Positions 34,001 through 47,495 of a stretch of DNA of 64,000 bases are shown here, piece after piece (the stretch's first letter is position 1; every line of letters begins with the position of its first letter). The stretch covers positions 15,066,001 to 15,130,000 of the forward strand of contig OY992838.1 of assembly GCA_963921425.1 (NCBI GenBank). The letters run 5' to 3'. The position numbers and the translations under genes are program-made. The stretch is from Dryas octopetala (Eukaryota; Streptophyta; Magnoliopsida; Rosales; Rosaceae). The notes beneath the pieces were generated by a model that was not told where the DNA came from, did not search any database, and saw only the letters and a program-made list of their open reading frames with translations.

Positions 34001-35159
34001 ATTTCACATTGTCTTCTTACATTTGGCTGATGCACACCAAATATGAAAAAAAGAAAAGAGAAAGGGTCAAACAGGGAAACAAACCAATAGTCAAGAATGC
34101 TAAGCAAATGACTTATGAATCAATGAGTAGCCAAATTGAATGAACAGTTACACAAAATCAAACAACCATATACAGGAGCATTTGATGAAGAACATGTCCA
34201 TAAATAGATGACTCAATAAGAAATTATTGGGTATAACAGAAACATTGCCACGTAATATAACCAACTTATGTGTTATACATTGCCATGTCGTCCAATAATA
34301 CCCTTACACGTTGGATTGGTTACACTACGTACGTGGTGGTGTATCAGTTATACTGTTACCCTAAAAAATCACGGCAGACTTAGCCGAGAAAATTGATTCA
34401 CTGGTAGTCCTTATTCTTTGTGCGCGGGCGTGCCACTTCATGGCCAGATGGCCGGATACAGAATGTATTATGATGCCTAGTTTGTTGTATTACACCGTGA
34501 TTCAAACTCCCAATCAAACGAACGTGCGGCAGGATAAGGAACAAAAACCTCGCCTAGATTCAATCGCCTTGATCCTCAAGGATTTCTAATTACTTGGTGT
34601 GACTATAACAGTGTGCTCGAAAGTAAAGATGCGATTAATGGGTGCTTGAGTAATTGGATGCAACGATAAATTATGAACTTTGATGTAAAAAGTATAGACA
34701 ATCTGATTGTCTTGAAAACGAGTAACAATTGTAGTTCTAATAACAAATCTCATGATGAAAAGACATGAAAACCCAGGATTAAGACAAAAGAAATCGATAC
34801 TAAGAACAATGAGATCCTAGTAGAGCTAAAACAAAAGGAACAATTTGCTTGAGAACTTGAAGAACTTGAAAAATCGAGATGCTTGATCTGAGATTTGAGT
34901 TGAGTTGTGTTGAATGTGTTGGAGAGAGCTCTTCTTCTTGTCAATGCTTCATTTATATAGTGATCAATCCTTTAGGGTTTTAGGAAACCCTTTCCTATAC
35001 AAACTCTATTTCCTCTTTCCTTCACGCTCAAGACGTACTTACCATTCTGGATTGATTTAAATCTGCTAATTCACCAAGGACTCTCGGCGCAACTAGGTTT
35101 CTTCATAAAAACACATTCTGATTTGGATTTTGGTTTTGGAGCATCCTTGCCGTGGACTT
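34001..35159. other. Intergenic; minus-strand LTR-like or promoter-like stretch
   Basis: Non-coding. On the minus strand around 34960 there is a CTATATAAATG word followed by leader-like sequence, as in an LTR promoter or a lost gene. The piece 34001-34200 is paralogous to part of 58050-58130. No intact element ends were found. Confidence 0.35.
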
Positions 35160-35499
35160 GGGCTTTAACTGTCATTGGGCTTAAACTCTTCTTATGAATT
35201 TTTGGGCTTAATTGGTCGTGCTTTCGGCCCAATTCCGAAATAGGGTGTAAACATATACCCAATAATTTTTCCACACACATGGGCTAGTAGTGATGTCATG
35301 ACTCATGTATAGCCACTACTCCACCAAACACCTGGGCTTTAACTGTCAGTGGGCTTAAACTCTCCTTATGAATTTTTGGGCTTAGCCGTGCTTTCGGCCC
35401 AATTCTGAAATAGGGTGTAAACATATACCAATAATTTTTCCACACACCTGGGTCAATAGTGATGTCATGACTCATAGCCACTACTCCACCAGACACCTC
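35160..35499. repeat. Tandem duplication, ~170-bp unit, two copies
   Basis: The segment starting gggctttaactgtc at 35160 is repeated at 35334 and can be followed to 35499 with small indels. It lies in non-coding DNA. Confidence 0.85.
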
Positions 35500-38121
35500 A
35501 TCCCTTATTACTTTCTGAACATGCTCGAACCCCGATTATGCGACAGAGGCACCCTTCCTGAGTATCCCAAGAGATTAATGTCAAACCACTGACCTTAATC
35601 CCCCAAGACACTCGGGGACGATCAGAGTACTCATTACACAATAGGATCTTTAAAGGAATAATAAAATCAAAATAAATAGTAATCAAAATAAAGATTAACC
35701 AACCCGTTAGGGTGAAATAGTTAAATCAGCACCCCAAAAAGAGTATTACCAAAGTATAAGTAAAACCCAAAAGTTACAAAATGAGTAAACAAAATAACAT
35801 TGTTTCAAAATGGGTTCCCAATATAAAACACACATGGGAAGCAAGATCCGCTACTATAGCAAAAGACATGATAACAGAGACCTTGAGACACCCGACAAGA
35901 GAATCCAAGCTACGCACCCTTTCAGTCAAGATCTCCTCCAAGAGGTAAATCTGCATAAGCAATGGGGTAGAAACAAAACAAACAAACAAAGTAGGGTAAG
36001 CATCTCATACGATCATAACTTCCCTCAAGGGACCCTGCTAGGTTTGAAAAACCTTTAAAACCATTTCCTTGTGAAAGATTGATTCCAAAATCGCAAAACA
36101 TTTCCACAAAATCGATTTAACACCTCAGCTGCTGCAGTATATGGTAAACATGCATAAAAACCCATAAATAACAATAACTCAGATGATCGATACACATTAG
36201 GTACAACTATGGCCAGCTATAATAAAAAAAAAAATAGCATTCATAGCGAGAGTGCTCTGTAAACAGAAAATAGGAACTTATAATTGAGAAACCGTAACAC
36301 TGCCACTTAATCAATCGTGGGTCTCCGTTTCGCACAAACACACGTAGCCACGTGTTAGCCTGGCTAAACTCCCCATAATGTACAGATCAATTCTTCTAGA
36401 AGGTTTAGGAATTTGAACCCAAGGTCCCATACTAAGCTATCCAAACTCTCTGACCAAACACAATAATAATAATAGCATATTATCATAGTTTAAAAATTAC
36501 ATATACACACACAAAGTCCATAGTTAGGAATGTAGGATAAATCTTCCTACCTGGAATCCAATGCTTTACACGTATTCTGTTCTATAAGCCTTCCATGTTC
36601 GCGCACGGTTCTATCTTGGAAAATCCGTCGTAACTAGACAATACTGCAACCTTAACCTCTTAATAACTCGGCAACTAGGTAACTTGGTAATTCGATAGAA
36701 ACAAAAATGACAAAAGAAAACAAAGTCTAAGTTAGGGATGATTAACAATAAGGGAAGACGATATGACCTTTCCTTTAGTCATACGTCGCTCGTTTCTGGT
36801 CCTAAGTGGACTAAACTCCTCTCTTTAGAGTTTACTTAAGCGTTCACAAGTTTCAAGTTTTATCTTGACGTCGAACCAATTGACTATTTGCTTAAACTCA
36901 AACCAAATCCTTAAAATAATTTAGATTGATCCAATTTAATCGCTATAATTGAAACTTGATAATTCTAGCATGCTAATTACTCTTAAACAAACAAATAAGT
37001 CTCCAAAAATAAGGCTGGGTATGCTTAATTAATAAATAAGTCCTACTTAATTAATCTAAGCATGCATCCTAATATTAAAGCCTAAAAATAAATAAATAAA
37101 GTAGAAATAATAAAATACTTATCCAGTTATAGACCTCCAAAGCTAGACCCACTCCTAGGGACTCCTCCTTTCACTCCCAAAACTTTAAACTATGAGAAGT
37201 TTATTCCCTTTTGGTATGTCTCTTCTTAGAGATCGAGACTCCCAAATAACCAAGGAGTGAGTAACTCTAACTTCACTTGGTGGTGTAAGTGAAAATAAGG
37301 GACTGAGTCTCTAGTTATAGGCACTAGAGGGTTGGAAGAAGTTGTAAATCTCTAAAGTGAGACAAATTGCACTAAAATCCTCAAAAGAAGGCTGAAATTC
37401 GAATTGGGTCAAGAAAACCCATCACAAAACTCATTTATACTAACAAAAAAATTGCGGGTCAACCCGGTTGGTGGTGCGCGGGTCGCGCGACCCGGCTGCA
37501 AAGTGATCGGTTCTCTCTCTCGGATCAACGGCCCAGATCTCGCTCAATTAATGAGTTTGGATGGTCGCGACTAGATCGCGAGTCTGGCTCCGGTGTGATG
37601 CGCGTAGGACAGCTCCCGTGAGCTTGGCATGTCAACGCCTGTGGTGCCTCGTCAATGCGAGTGGACCAGTCACGTTGCGACACGTGTCACGTGTCAGTCT
37701 AGTCTGCAAAACAAATTAATTTCTTTCTTTTCCTATTTTTCTAATTTCTCCAAATTTTGTTAAATCACAAAAAATAGCTCGGGGCTCCAAATATTTTTTC
37801 GAAAAATCCTACGGACTTGTAGTGATTAATCCTAATTTCCTGTAACCTAAAACACTAAATTGATCTCCATAAAAGTTAAAGAAAATTCAACTTCAATGAA
37901 TTTAATTTTCAAAAATTAATTCTAACTTGATAATCACCAAAATGATATCACACTCAAGGATACTGGAGCTCAACTCTAAACCTCTATTGGTACAAGTTAG
38001 TTACTCAAAAGATAAAGGAAATCTCTTTCCTTTAAGAAATCTTAAGTTTCTAAGTACAAAAGAAATTCGAAAACAGGTGTCAAAACACAATAGGATTGCA
38101 AAAAAATCCAGGGTGTTACAC
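35500..38121 (-). mobile_element. Possible solo LTR of a Ty3/gypsy-type element
   Basis: On the minus strand a TGTAACACCCTGGATTTTT start at 38121 is typical of long gypsy (Tekay-like) LTRs. A GC-rich island (37440-37690) and a CCTATAACTAG promoter-like word near 37320 follow. No second copy, primer site or clear left end was found. The left border is arbitrary and the call is tentative. No coding frame inside. Confidence 0.35.
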
Positions 38122-38187
38122 AAGGCAACCCATAAATTGCACAAAGTGTATAATTCTCAGGTGTTTTCAAATTAAACTGCACATTCT

Positions 38188-38191
<4 letters not shown>

Positions 38192-38214
<23 letters not shown>
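38192..38214. repeat. (TA)n microsatellite
   Basis: About eleven TA/AT dinucleotides in a row. Confidence 0.9.
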
Positions 38215-38218
<4 letters not shown>

Positions 38219-39170
38219 CTTAGTTGGCCCTTTTTTTTAAAGCTTTTCATTTGTCTAATTAGGTCAAAGTAGGTCTACAACAAACATGGATTGTGTTCGT
38301 ATCTCTAGTCTTAGATGGAGGACGAGTGTGAGTGACTTCAGTAGCCCTGATACTGAAAGGGAACATTAGCATTGTCTTACAACATCTAATTAAATTATTG
38401 TTTCCACAATTGTGTCAAATTAATAGTCATTTACATTGTTTTCCTCATAGGGCAATTATCTTCTTCACCGTCCTTCTCTTTTATTATTCTCATTATGTAG
38501 TATATTTTGATGATCGGAATTATTTATTTTTTAGATCATTCTTTGAAGATCGTCTCTGTAAAAAATCAATTAAATCATAAATCATTTGGTCATATAATCG
38601 CTATCAAATAAACAAATTGTGAATCAAACTGTTACAAAAACCGTCTATTTATTTGATCACATTTATGCAATTAAACAATTTCGGATTCGGTAGATTTTTT
38701 TTAGAGATGATCTTCATTGAATAATCTAAGAAACAAATGGTTTCGATCATAAAAATACATTGCGGAATAAGACTAATAAAAGATAAGGTTGGTAGAGAAG
38801 GTAGATTGAAGAAGGTGAATTGCATTTCAATTCCCATTGTTGATATACTACTTATGCAATATGTTACTAGCTAATTGACAATTAGAAAAACATTCTAATG
38901 GGAAAAATGGACCGGAATGAATAAATTTAAAAAATAGATATTTTTAAAATATTTACTATAAAGATTATAACTATAAAATGATCATGTAAACATAAATTAC
39001 ATAAATAATTTAAAAAATAGTTTGGGTTTTTTTTTTATTTGAAAATTTCGTTGGTTTATCTAATATTAGACCAACTAGCTATTGGATTATTGATAAAAAA
39101 AAATTCCCAAAAATAAATTGTACGTACCAAAAAAATTAACCAACATAGGGGTTATTTGTAAATTTCAAGG
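38215..39170. other. Intergenic with a degenerate inverted repeat
   Basis: Non-coding. Segments around 38530-38590 and 38640-38720 are imperfect inverted copies (agat.at.tt.gaagat / atgatcttcattgaataat). This resembles the interior of the MITE at 61196-61596. No gene. Confidence 0.4.
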
Positions 39171-39177
39171 CAATAGA

Positions 39178-39839
39178 ACCTTAGACACGACCATTAAATT
39201 GAGCCCAAATCCAATCTCTTGACTCTCTCGGTAAGAACAACATGTAGAAAAAATTGATGAATGATTGGTGGCACCAATCCCTTGCAGTCAATTCCAGATG
39301 AATCAAGTCCCTGGACCAAAGAAAAACATTTTCGAAAAACCCCCAGGTATGGGCACATCAAATAACACTCTCACTACTGCTATCATTTTCATTTCATTAA
39401 CCATGTCTAGAATGTGATTTTGATGAGTGCTAATTAGAATGTGACATAAATGTTGAATTATGAGTTACATATGAGGAAAAGTCTATGAGAATTGAGAAGC
39501 TTCCCCTCAACCCCCACTTGCAAGTTGCAATTGAATCTTTAGTCATGCATGTGCATCATGAGCCTGAAGATTACATTTTGTTGTCAATTCTTTAATCAAT
39601 AAACCCAACGCACGCTCAGAGCAGATGATGCACGATGTTTTAGTGTTTCCTGTTCAAGTGGATGAGCTCATCCACTAAATATTTTCTTTGCCAATCCACG
39701 AGTAACATCCAATAAAACTCTCTCTTCAATGAATAAATCATTTTCATTTCATTAAGTTCAAGGCATGTGGCAGGGCAGCTGGCACTATAAATAAGTCCCA
39801 GAAGTAGTATAAACATTATATACACCAAAACGAAAAACC
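39178..39839 (+). promoter_or_regulatory. Promoter block of receptor-kinase copy 1
   Basis: This block has recognisable paralogues upstream of copy 2 (46380-47495) and copy 3 (61903-62950), for example gagaattgagaagcttcccctc and the ggcagggcag.tggcactataaataag core. The TATA box tataaata is at 39786-39793, 47 bp before the ATG. Confidence 0.75.
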
Positions 39840-42800
39840 ATGACATCTTCAATAGTGTCATGCTCTGTTGCTTTTTGCCTTATTATCTTGTGTGTTCAGC
39901 TGATTTCATCATCAAACTTTGCTTTTGCTTCTGCTGCTCCTACTGAAGCAGAGGCTCTTCTCAAATGGAAAGCCAGCTTTCAAAATCAAATCCAGTTCAA
40001 TAATCTCACCTCATGGACTTACCTTCCCAGTAACAATGCCACCAATTCTTCCACCAATCATAAACCAAATACAAGCCCATGCATTTGGGCTGGGATTTCA
40101 TGCGACTCTGCTGGAAGTGTCACCAGGATAAACCTTACCAACTCTGGTGGGATTCTCACCAGAAATCGGTCTCCTAACAAATCTTACCAGTCTAAGTCTC
40201 GCTGCAAATAATCTTTCTAGTTCAATCCTTGCATCGTTAAGTGATCTGAGAAATCTTACCCTTCTCTATCTCTATAAAAATAAGCTTTCTGGAACTATTC
40301 CTAAACAGATAGGGAACTTGAAATCTATTGTGGATATAGAGTTAAGCCTCAACAATTTAACAGGCTCTATCCCTCCAAATTTTGGAAACTTGAAAAAGCT
40401 AAAAGTCTTATACTTGACCAACAATCAACTGTCTGGTCCTATCCCACCGGAGATAGGAAATTTGAAGTCCCTAGAGCAATTAAAACTTTATACAAACAAT
40501 CTTTCTGGTTCAATCCCAGAATCCATAGGTGATTTGAGAAATGTTACCCATCTATATTTGTATACAAACAGGTTTTCTGGAACTATTCCTAAAGAGATAG
40601 GAAACTTGAAGTCTCTGGTGCACCTAGATTTGAGCGAGAACCAATTCACTGGTTCAATTCCTACTTCATTAGGTGATTTGAGAAATCTTATCCATCTCTA
40701 TCTCTATTCAAATATGTTTTCTGGAACTATTCCTAAAGAGATGGGGAACTTGAAGTCTCTTGTGAGTTTAGCCCTTAATAACAACACTCTTTCTGGTTCA
40801 ATCCCTCCATCATTAGGTGATCTGAGAAATCTTACCCTTATGTATCTCTTTATAAATAAACTTTCTGATACAATTCCTAAAGAGATAGGGAACTTAAAAT
40901 CTATGGTGGATCTACAGTTGGGCTACAACTATTTAATAGGGCCTATACTTCCAAATTTTGGAAACTTGAAAAAGCTAACCGTGTTAGACTTGGCAAACAA
41001 TCGACTTTCTGGCACTATTCCTAAAGAGATAGGGAACTTGAAGTCTCTTGTGCACCTAGATTTGAGGGAGAACCAATATATTCACTGGTTCAGTTCCTAC
41101 TTTATTAGGTGATTTGAGAAATCTTGCCCATCTCTATCTCTCTACAAATAAGCTTTCTGGTCCTATCCCATCGGAAATAGGAAGTCTCATGAGGTTGACA
41201 AACTTGGAGTTACATAATAATCAATTAGTTGGTTATTTGCCCCAAAACCTTTGCCAAGGTGGATCACTCGCAAACTTATCAGTAAGCAACAACCATTTGA
41301 CAGGTCCAATCCCTAAAAGCTTGAAAACATTCATGAGCTTATTCAGATTGTGGCTTGATGGGAACCAATTGACAGGCAATATATTTGAAGATTTTGGTGT
41401 CTATGAAAATCTTCATTTTATAGATATAAGTGATAATAAATTTTATGGTGAAATCTCACAAAAGTGGGTACAGTGCCCACAACTAACAACCTTACGAATT
41501 GGGGGAAACAACCTTACTAGTAGTATACCACCTGAGATTGGCAACGCAATCCAAATTTAAGAACTCAATGTTTCTTCAAATCGTTTAGTTGGGATTATCC
41601 CAAAGGAGTTTGGGAGATTGACTTCTTTACAGAGGTTGATGTTGGATAGAAATCAACTGTCTGGTCGTGTACCATCAGAATTTGAATCACTTACTAATAT
41701 TAAGTATCTCAACTTGTCCACAAACAAATTCAATGATTTAATTACTAGCTTTCTGGGTGACTTGGCCAAATTATTCTACTTGAATTTGGGCAACAACCAG
41801 TTCAATCAAGGAATTCCAATTCAATTGGGGGAGTTACTTCACTTGACCCAACTTGATTTAAGTGCTAACTTGCTTGGAGGTAAGATACCATCAGCAATGG
41901 GCAATTTGGAGAGTTTGGAGAAGTTGAATCTTTCCCACAATAATCTTTCTGGTTTCATTCCAACAAGTTTTGGAGGTATGCATGGCTTGTTGAATATTGA
42001 CATATCCTACAATGACTTGGAAGGGCCCCTTCCCAACATCAGTGCATTTCAAGATGCTCCCCCAAAAGCATTACAAGGCAACAAAGGATTGTGTGGATAT
42101 GTTGGAGCTTTGCAACCCTGCGAACATATATGGCTCAAAAAAGGAAAAGGACCACAAACTCATATTTGTAATCACATTTTCTCTTGTGGCAGTACTTTTA
42201 CTTCTTTCGTCTATATTTTCAATTGCCTTTGTAGTAGAAAGGAAAAAGAAGCATCAGCATCCAGAAGAAACCATTGCGCGTGAAGAGGTTTCTTTTTTAG
42301 TATTAAATTTTGATGGAAAAACCATGTATGAGGAAATCATAATGGCAACCGAGGATTTTGATTCTAAATATTGCATTGGGACAGGAGGATATGGAAGCGT
42401 ACGTCTTCAGAGTAAATTTGCGATCCGCCAACATAGTTGCAATGAAGAAACTTCATTTGCTATGCAATGGTGAGAAGAATTTTCAAAAGGTGTTATTGAA
42501 TGAAATAAGGGCACTAACAGAGATACTGAAATATTGCGAAGCTTTATGGTTTTTGTTCCCATAAACAGCACTCATTTTTGGTGTATGAGTATCTAGAAAG
42601 GGGTAGCTTGGCCACAATGCTGAGAAAGGATGATGAAGCTAAAGAATTGGGGTGGAGTAAAAGAGTGAATATTGTTAAAGGTGTAGCTTATGCCTTGTGC
42701 TACATGCACCACAATTGCTTGCCACCAATTGTGCATCGGGACATATCAACCAAGAACATTTTGGTGGATTTTGAATATGAGGGCTTTCTATCAGACTTCG

Positions 42801-43505
42801 GCACTACTAAGTTTTTAAACCCAGACTCAACTAATTGGACTGCCCTTGCGGGCACATACGGAAATGTGACACTAGGTAATATTGTGGTTTTATGTCTTTG
42901 ATATTATTGTATATTTAACATGTTTTATGGTTATTTTTAGACTAATGATTCATTTTCAGGGTTAGGATGAGGTTAATTAAGGATAAAAATGTTACACTTC
43001 TAATTAATCATTGATTGCATGGTACACTTTATGCAAACTTTCATTGAATAGTTATACCTACATACTAACAATGCCATTGTTATGAGCTTTTTCTTTAAGC
43101 AAAGCTTGCTTATACAATGGAAGTGAATGGGAAATGCGATGTGTATAGCTTCGGAGTAGTAACACTAGAAATAATTTGGGAAGGCATCCGGGTGATCTTC
43201 TCTCATCTTTATCTTTAGGGTCATCATCATGATCATCCTCTTCATCTTCATCTGCATTACCAGCCCATCAAATTCCAATTGTGGAGTTTTTGGACAAACG
43301 CATTTCCCCTCCTACACATCAAGAAGCAGGGGAAGTGCTCTCTCTTGTGAAGACAGCGTTTCCCTGCTTGAATGCCCGTCCACTATCCCGTACAACAATG
43401 AAACAAGTTTCTCAATACCTCTTTGCTCAAAGTCTGCATTTGTCAAAGCCATTGGGTTTGATAACCTGTGGTGAATTGCTTTCTCTCCATGGTTTCACTA
43501 CTTGA
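39840..43505 (+). pseudogene. MIK2-like LRR receptor kinase, copy 1 (decayed)
   Basis: The family is a plasma-membrane LRR subfamily XII/XI-type receptor kinase of the MIK2 kind, which in Arabidopsis senses SCOOP peptides. Readable parts are the signal peptide (about residues 1-30), the LRRNT cap (EAEALLKWKASF, SPCIWAGISCD), some twenty LRRs, the TM segment (FVITFSLVAVLLLLSSIF) and the kinase with HRDISTKN and SDFG. Compared with the paralogues it has lost about 150 bp after GGT at about 40148 (shifting frame). It has a frame slip near 41085, a TAA at 41558 and a slip before the TM. The P-loop to VAVK segment is scrambled, and 5 bp are missing in the EIRHRNIVK region. The exon-2 acceptor is changed from CAG to CAA (43102) and the last exon is shifted. 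The intron donor is at 42876. It is probably not translated as a receptor. Confidence 0.88.
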
Positions 43506-44590
43506 GGAAGTTTCTTATTTCCTATACATATTTGACTTTGTGTGAGCTTTCTTTTTAGAAGAAAGATTCTTCTTCGATTGTACCTTATTGTAATCTATTT
43601 CACATACTTGCATGTGTACTGTGGCTCTTATATACTCCATGTGGTGTGCCTCAATGTTAAAAGTTTGTTGTTTTCCATGTGAGAAATTTAAGAGAATAAA
43701 GCAATGGTTTCTATTTGTATAATGGTTTGATATATTTATATACAGTGCATTCTTATATGCGTATATGTTATATGCAATACGACTAGACAATGCAGGCTAT
43801 GCAGCAACACATACAGACCAATCTGAGTTTGTACATCACCCCAACAGAGAAGAAAAGACCCCCACAAAGCTAAAAATCAATTAAATTTTCAAAATTAATC
43901 AACAAAATCTATCAACAATTTAATCAGAAAAATAGGTAAGCCGAATTTGACGTGGCAGTGATTGCAATGGCGACACTATATATGAAACAAAGGGTCATAA
44001 AATCATATACAAACACAGCCATTCTCAGTTTCAATTTTCTTACAAAGACCAAGAATCAGAAAACAAAAGTGATGATGTCCCTAATCAAGTTCCTTTTGCA
44101 TCCAAAGACCGTGAGCAACTCAAAAAGGCCTTCAAAGGTTCCTTCTTTTATTTTCTGATCGTTTTATCCTTCGCAGCATTTCTTGTTCCGATCATCACAT
44201 GCCCCATCTTTTGTAATTCGCTTCAAGATTGATTCTGAACCAGCCCCATTTCACCGATCCGATTGTTAACGTTATGTTTAACGTAAATGATCTAATAATG
44301 GAAAATGAGCTGTCTTTTAATTCATCTTCATTCACTCTTTCAGTATCAATGGTCAGATCGGTGTTTTATGTATGTGGGGTCTCGTGGGTTGGTGTAAGAA
44401 AGGTCCATGTGAATGTGATTGCCTGCCTTTTGTAAACGATGATCTGTTAAGCATGTTTTACATGTTGGTCACTTCACTCTGCTCCAAAACTCTGTTTGTA
44501 TTAGAAGAAGATTATGTATTTGGGCTAATTCTACTGGAAAAAAAGAAAGAAAGAAATAATTGGTATACATACATTATAGCATGTTTGTAG
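43506..44590. other. 3' flank of copy 1, no gene seen
   Basis: The 3' UTR-like part, including 43790-43870, is paralogous to 50455-50560 behind copy 2 (gcagcaacacatacag, accccaacagag). The remainder has no supported exon. Confidence 0.5.
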
Positions 44591-45068
44591 ATAAACATTT
44601 GCATCTAATTTTTTTTTTTTTTGGGGGTGACTGGGAGCCTGCAAAGGCCCAAAACAGAAAACAATTTGCACCTAACTTTATTGAGGAACAAAAGTGAAGT
44701 TACTGTGAATATAAGAGACAAAGACTTTGACAGTACTGTTATGGGATAGAGGAATGAATTGGTTGATTGCTATATTTCTATTAGGTACTTATTTACTTTC
44801 CCAGATACCCAATATGTAATCAGTATGAGAGAAAATATATTTTACTTTTGTATTGCTAATTTTAGCTTTAGCTCAGTAGCAAGATGGGTTAACGCATCAC
44901 TAACAAAAACCATGACATCTACAACTTATTCTGATGATAAAATAGGCTCTCTGGCTTATTTTCTTATATTGCATGAATTCTCACTCTTTAGTCTTTGCAA
45001 TTCACCTGTTGATACATGCTTGCCGTGCGTGTCACTGTTCTCCTGTTCTTAGTCTTTTACTACTCTAA

Positions 45069-46141
45069 GGTTGTGTTTGGTAATACTGTGAAAATAATTA
45101 GCTGTGAATTAAAGCTGCTGTGAAGTATAACTAACTGTGAAACAAAGTAGTTTAGTGTTTGGTAAATTGTGTTTTCAAAAGTGCTGTGAAGTAAAAGTAG
45201 CTGTGAAGCAAAGCAATACTGTTTGGTAAATTTTCATGTAAAAGTGCTTTGGATGTTTATAATGACTAAAATTGACATGTTATAGTTGAAAATATTTTTT
45301 ACTCATTTGTTTGGCAAAAAAAAAGTGTTTTTTGCTTGTTTTTCAATTTTTTTTTAATGACTAAACTGACACATGTCTCTCATTTGTTTGATATTTGAAA
45401 ACATAACTATATCATATTATCTAACAAAAAACTATAACTAACATTCGACATCTTTTTCAACGTAAAATAAGAATTAAAAATATTAGAAATAATAACAAAT
45501 ACATATTAACCTATGGAGACGACGACAGAGAGAGAGAAACATAGAGCACTAACCTATGGAGACGACGAATACATAATAACAAATACATAATAACAAATAC
45601 ATATTAACAAATACATATTAACATAGAGCACTAACCTATACATATTAACAAATACATAATAACAAATACATATTAACCTATTAACAAATATTAGAATTTA
45701 GGAAATTTTGACAGAGAGAGAGAAACATAGAGCACTAACCTATGGAGACGACGACAACAGACGATGGAGACGACGACAACAGACGATGGAGACGACGAGA
45801 AGAAAATGCCGATTGAAGGCTTTCAAGTTGCAGAGACTGTGAGAGAGAACGGCGGAGAAGACAACATCGTGAAAATGTGAGGTATAACATGTAATTTTTC
45901 TAACATGATCGAGGGTATAATAGGAAATGTAAATATTTCATTAAATGACCGGTTTTTTGTAACTCACAGCTGCTTTTAAAAGCAGGGGAGGACCTGCTTT
46001 GCATAGTTACGGTCACTCACCTCCAACTTTCATACAAAGCAACTTAATTAATATTTACCAAACACCAATTAGCTGCTTTAATTGTGTGTCACCTCACAAT
46101 TGTAATAAAAAGCTGCTTTTCCATGTTTACCAAACGCACCC
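45069..46141. mobile_element. PIF/Harbinger-like element, 1.07 kb, non-autonomous
   Basis: The ends are ggttgtgtttggtaa and, inverted, gggtgcgtttggtaa. They are flanked by the 3-bp duplication taa (45066-45068 and 46142-46144), as in PIF/Harbinger elements. The paralogous block at 62690-62705 runs straight through (tactcatatggatgaac), an empty site. The interior has gctgtgaag / aaagctgc repeats near the ends and a tandem array (45500-45850) but no transposase. Confidence 0.88.
45500..45800. repeat. Tandem array inside Harbinger-like element
   Basis: Copies of aacaaatacatattaac and of cagagagagagaaacatagagcactaacctatggagacgacga-type words alternate. Confidence 0.8.
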
Positions 46142-46379
46142 TAAGTGGATGAGCTGTTCTTAGTCTTAAAGGTGAAAGACAAAAACTTTGACTCAAGCGT
46201 ATGAAAAACTCCAAGGAATTCCCCACCCAAGTCTTTCCAAAGAAAAGAAATAAAAGTGAAAAAAAATATTGGAAAGACTTCTGAACTTACTTTAACCATG
46301 TCTCTTCTTCGAAAAAATACTAGATAGTACCTCATCCGATATTTTCTTTTTATTTTCTGTCTAGGAGAATTTAAGATTT

Positions 46380-47495
46380 TTATGAGTGCTAATTAGAATG
46401 TGACATGTTGAATTATAAGTAACAGTGAACATCCACAAAGTCCACAACCCCCATATGAAGAAAAGTCTATGAGAATTGAGAAGCTTCCCCTCAACCCCCA
46501 CTTGCAATTGAATTTTTAGTCATGCGGCATGGTCATCAACTCATCATGAGCCTGAAGATTACATTGTGTTGTCAATTCTTGAATCATTAAACCCAACGTA
46601 CGCATGCCCTCATTTTAAGACCACTAATCTTTAGCTAAGTTTGTACTTTCTTGTATAAGTTTTCATGTGCATTGGAGACCGATCGAGGAGCCGAATTGTC
46701 TTGTTTGACATGTTGGTCACTTCTGCAGTCTGCGCCAAAGCTATGTTTGTATAAGAAGAAAATGTATCTGAGATAATCCGATTTGTTTTACTTCAGTCTA
46801 TTTCTCTCTTTTCAAGTTGGACCACCAGACCACTGAGCAAAAGCCTATGAGAAAATATCCCTGAATCGCTATTTCACCTCAAATGCTCATTCCCTATAGT
46901 ACGCACCACATACATCAACATCAACAACAACAACAAAAAAAGAAGCAAAATTTGCATTTGACTTAATAGATCGATAAAGCTCAGAGACAAATTAAGACTT
47001 TCAATTAACCTAAAGCACACGTTCATTTTAAGGCCACAAAAACATTTAAATAGAAAACTAAGACAGCGGTTTTAGTGTGGATTGAAGAGGAGCCGAGTTG
47101 GCGCACTTCTCTTCTAATTGATGATGCTCCCTACTCACAGTGGATTTGGCTCACTTCTATCCATATTGATGATGTACTCTCCACGATCTTTAGTGTTTCC
47201 TGTTCAAGTGGATGAGCTGTCATCCACGAAATATTTTCTTTGCCAATCCATGAGTAACATCCAATAAAACTCTCTCGATCTTCAATGAATCTATCATTTT
47301 CATTTCATTAAGTTCAAGGCTAGGAAACTATGCAAAATTTCCAATTTTAACAAGATACTGGAACGACTTTCAAGTCTACACCCTAAAGACTTGTGAGTTT
47401 ATTATGGAAATAAAAAAAGCATGTAGCAGGGCAGTTGGCACAATAAATAAGTCCCAGAAGTAGTATAAACATTATATACACCAAAAAGAAAAACC
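46380..47495 (+). promoter_or_regulatory. Promoter block of receptor-kinase copy 2 (core mutated)
   Basis: It is paralogous to the copy 1 and copy 3 upstream regions. The core ggcagttggca is kept, but the TATA box is altered to aataaata at 47442-47449 (tataaata in the other two copies). Confidence 0.75.

Larger units (their letters stand above)
44590..46380. repeat. Segmental duplication, partner of 62230-62830, split by a transposon
   Basis: The stretches 44600-45068 and 46142-46330 match 62240-62830 closely (caatttgcacctaactttattgagg, agatacccaatatgtaatcag, gatgagctgttcttagtc). The Harbinger-like insert separates the two halves here. Frames repeated in both copies (the SMRENIFYFCIANFSFSS-like one) come from this duplicated non-coding block. 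Confidence 0.85.

Noticed and set aside
36395-36460. tRNA-like words (ggttcaaattcc and tagcttagta) on the minus strand
   Set aside because: The two boxes are only about a dozen bases apart, too close for a pol III A/B promoter, and no cloverleaf can be drawn.
44759-45052. A frame also present at 62359-62685, which looked like a conserved small gene
   Set aside because: The conservation comes from a segmental duplication of non-coding promoter DNA. The frames differ in length and have indels out of phase, with no sign of coding constraint.
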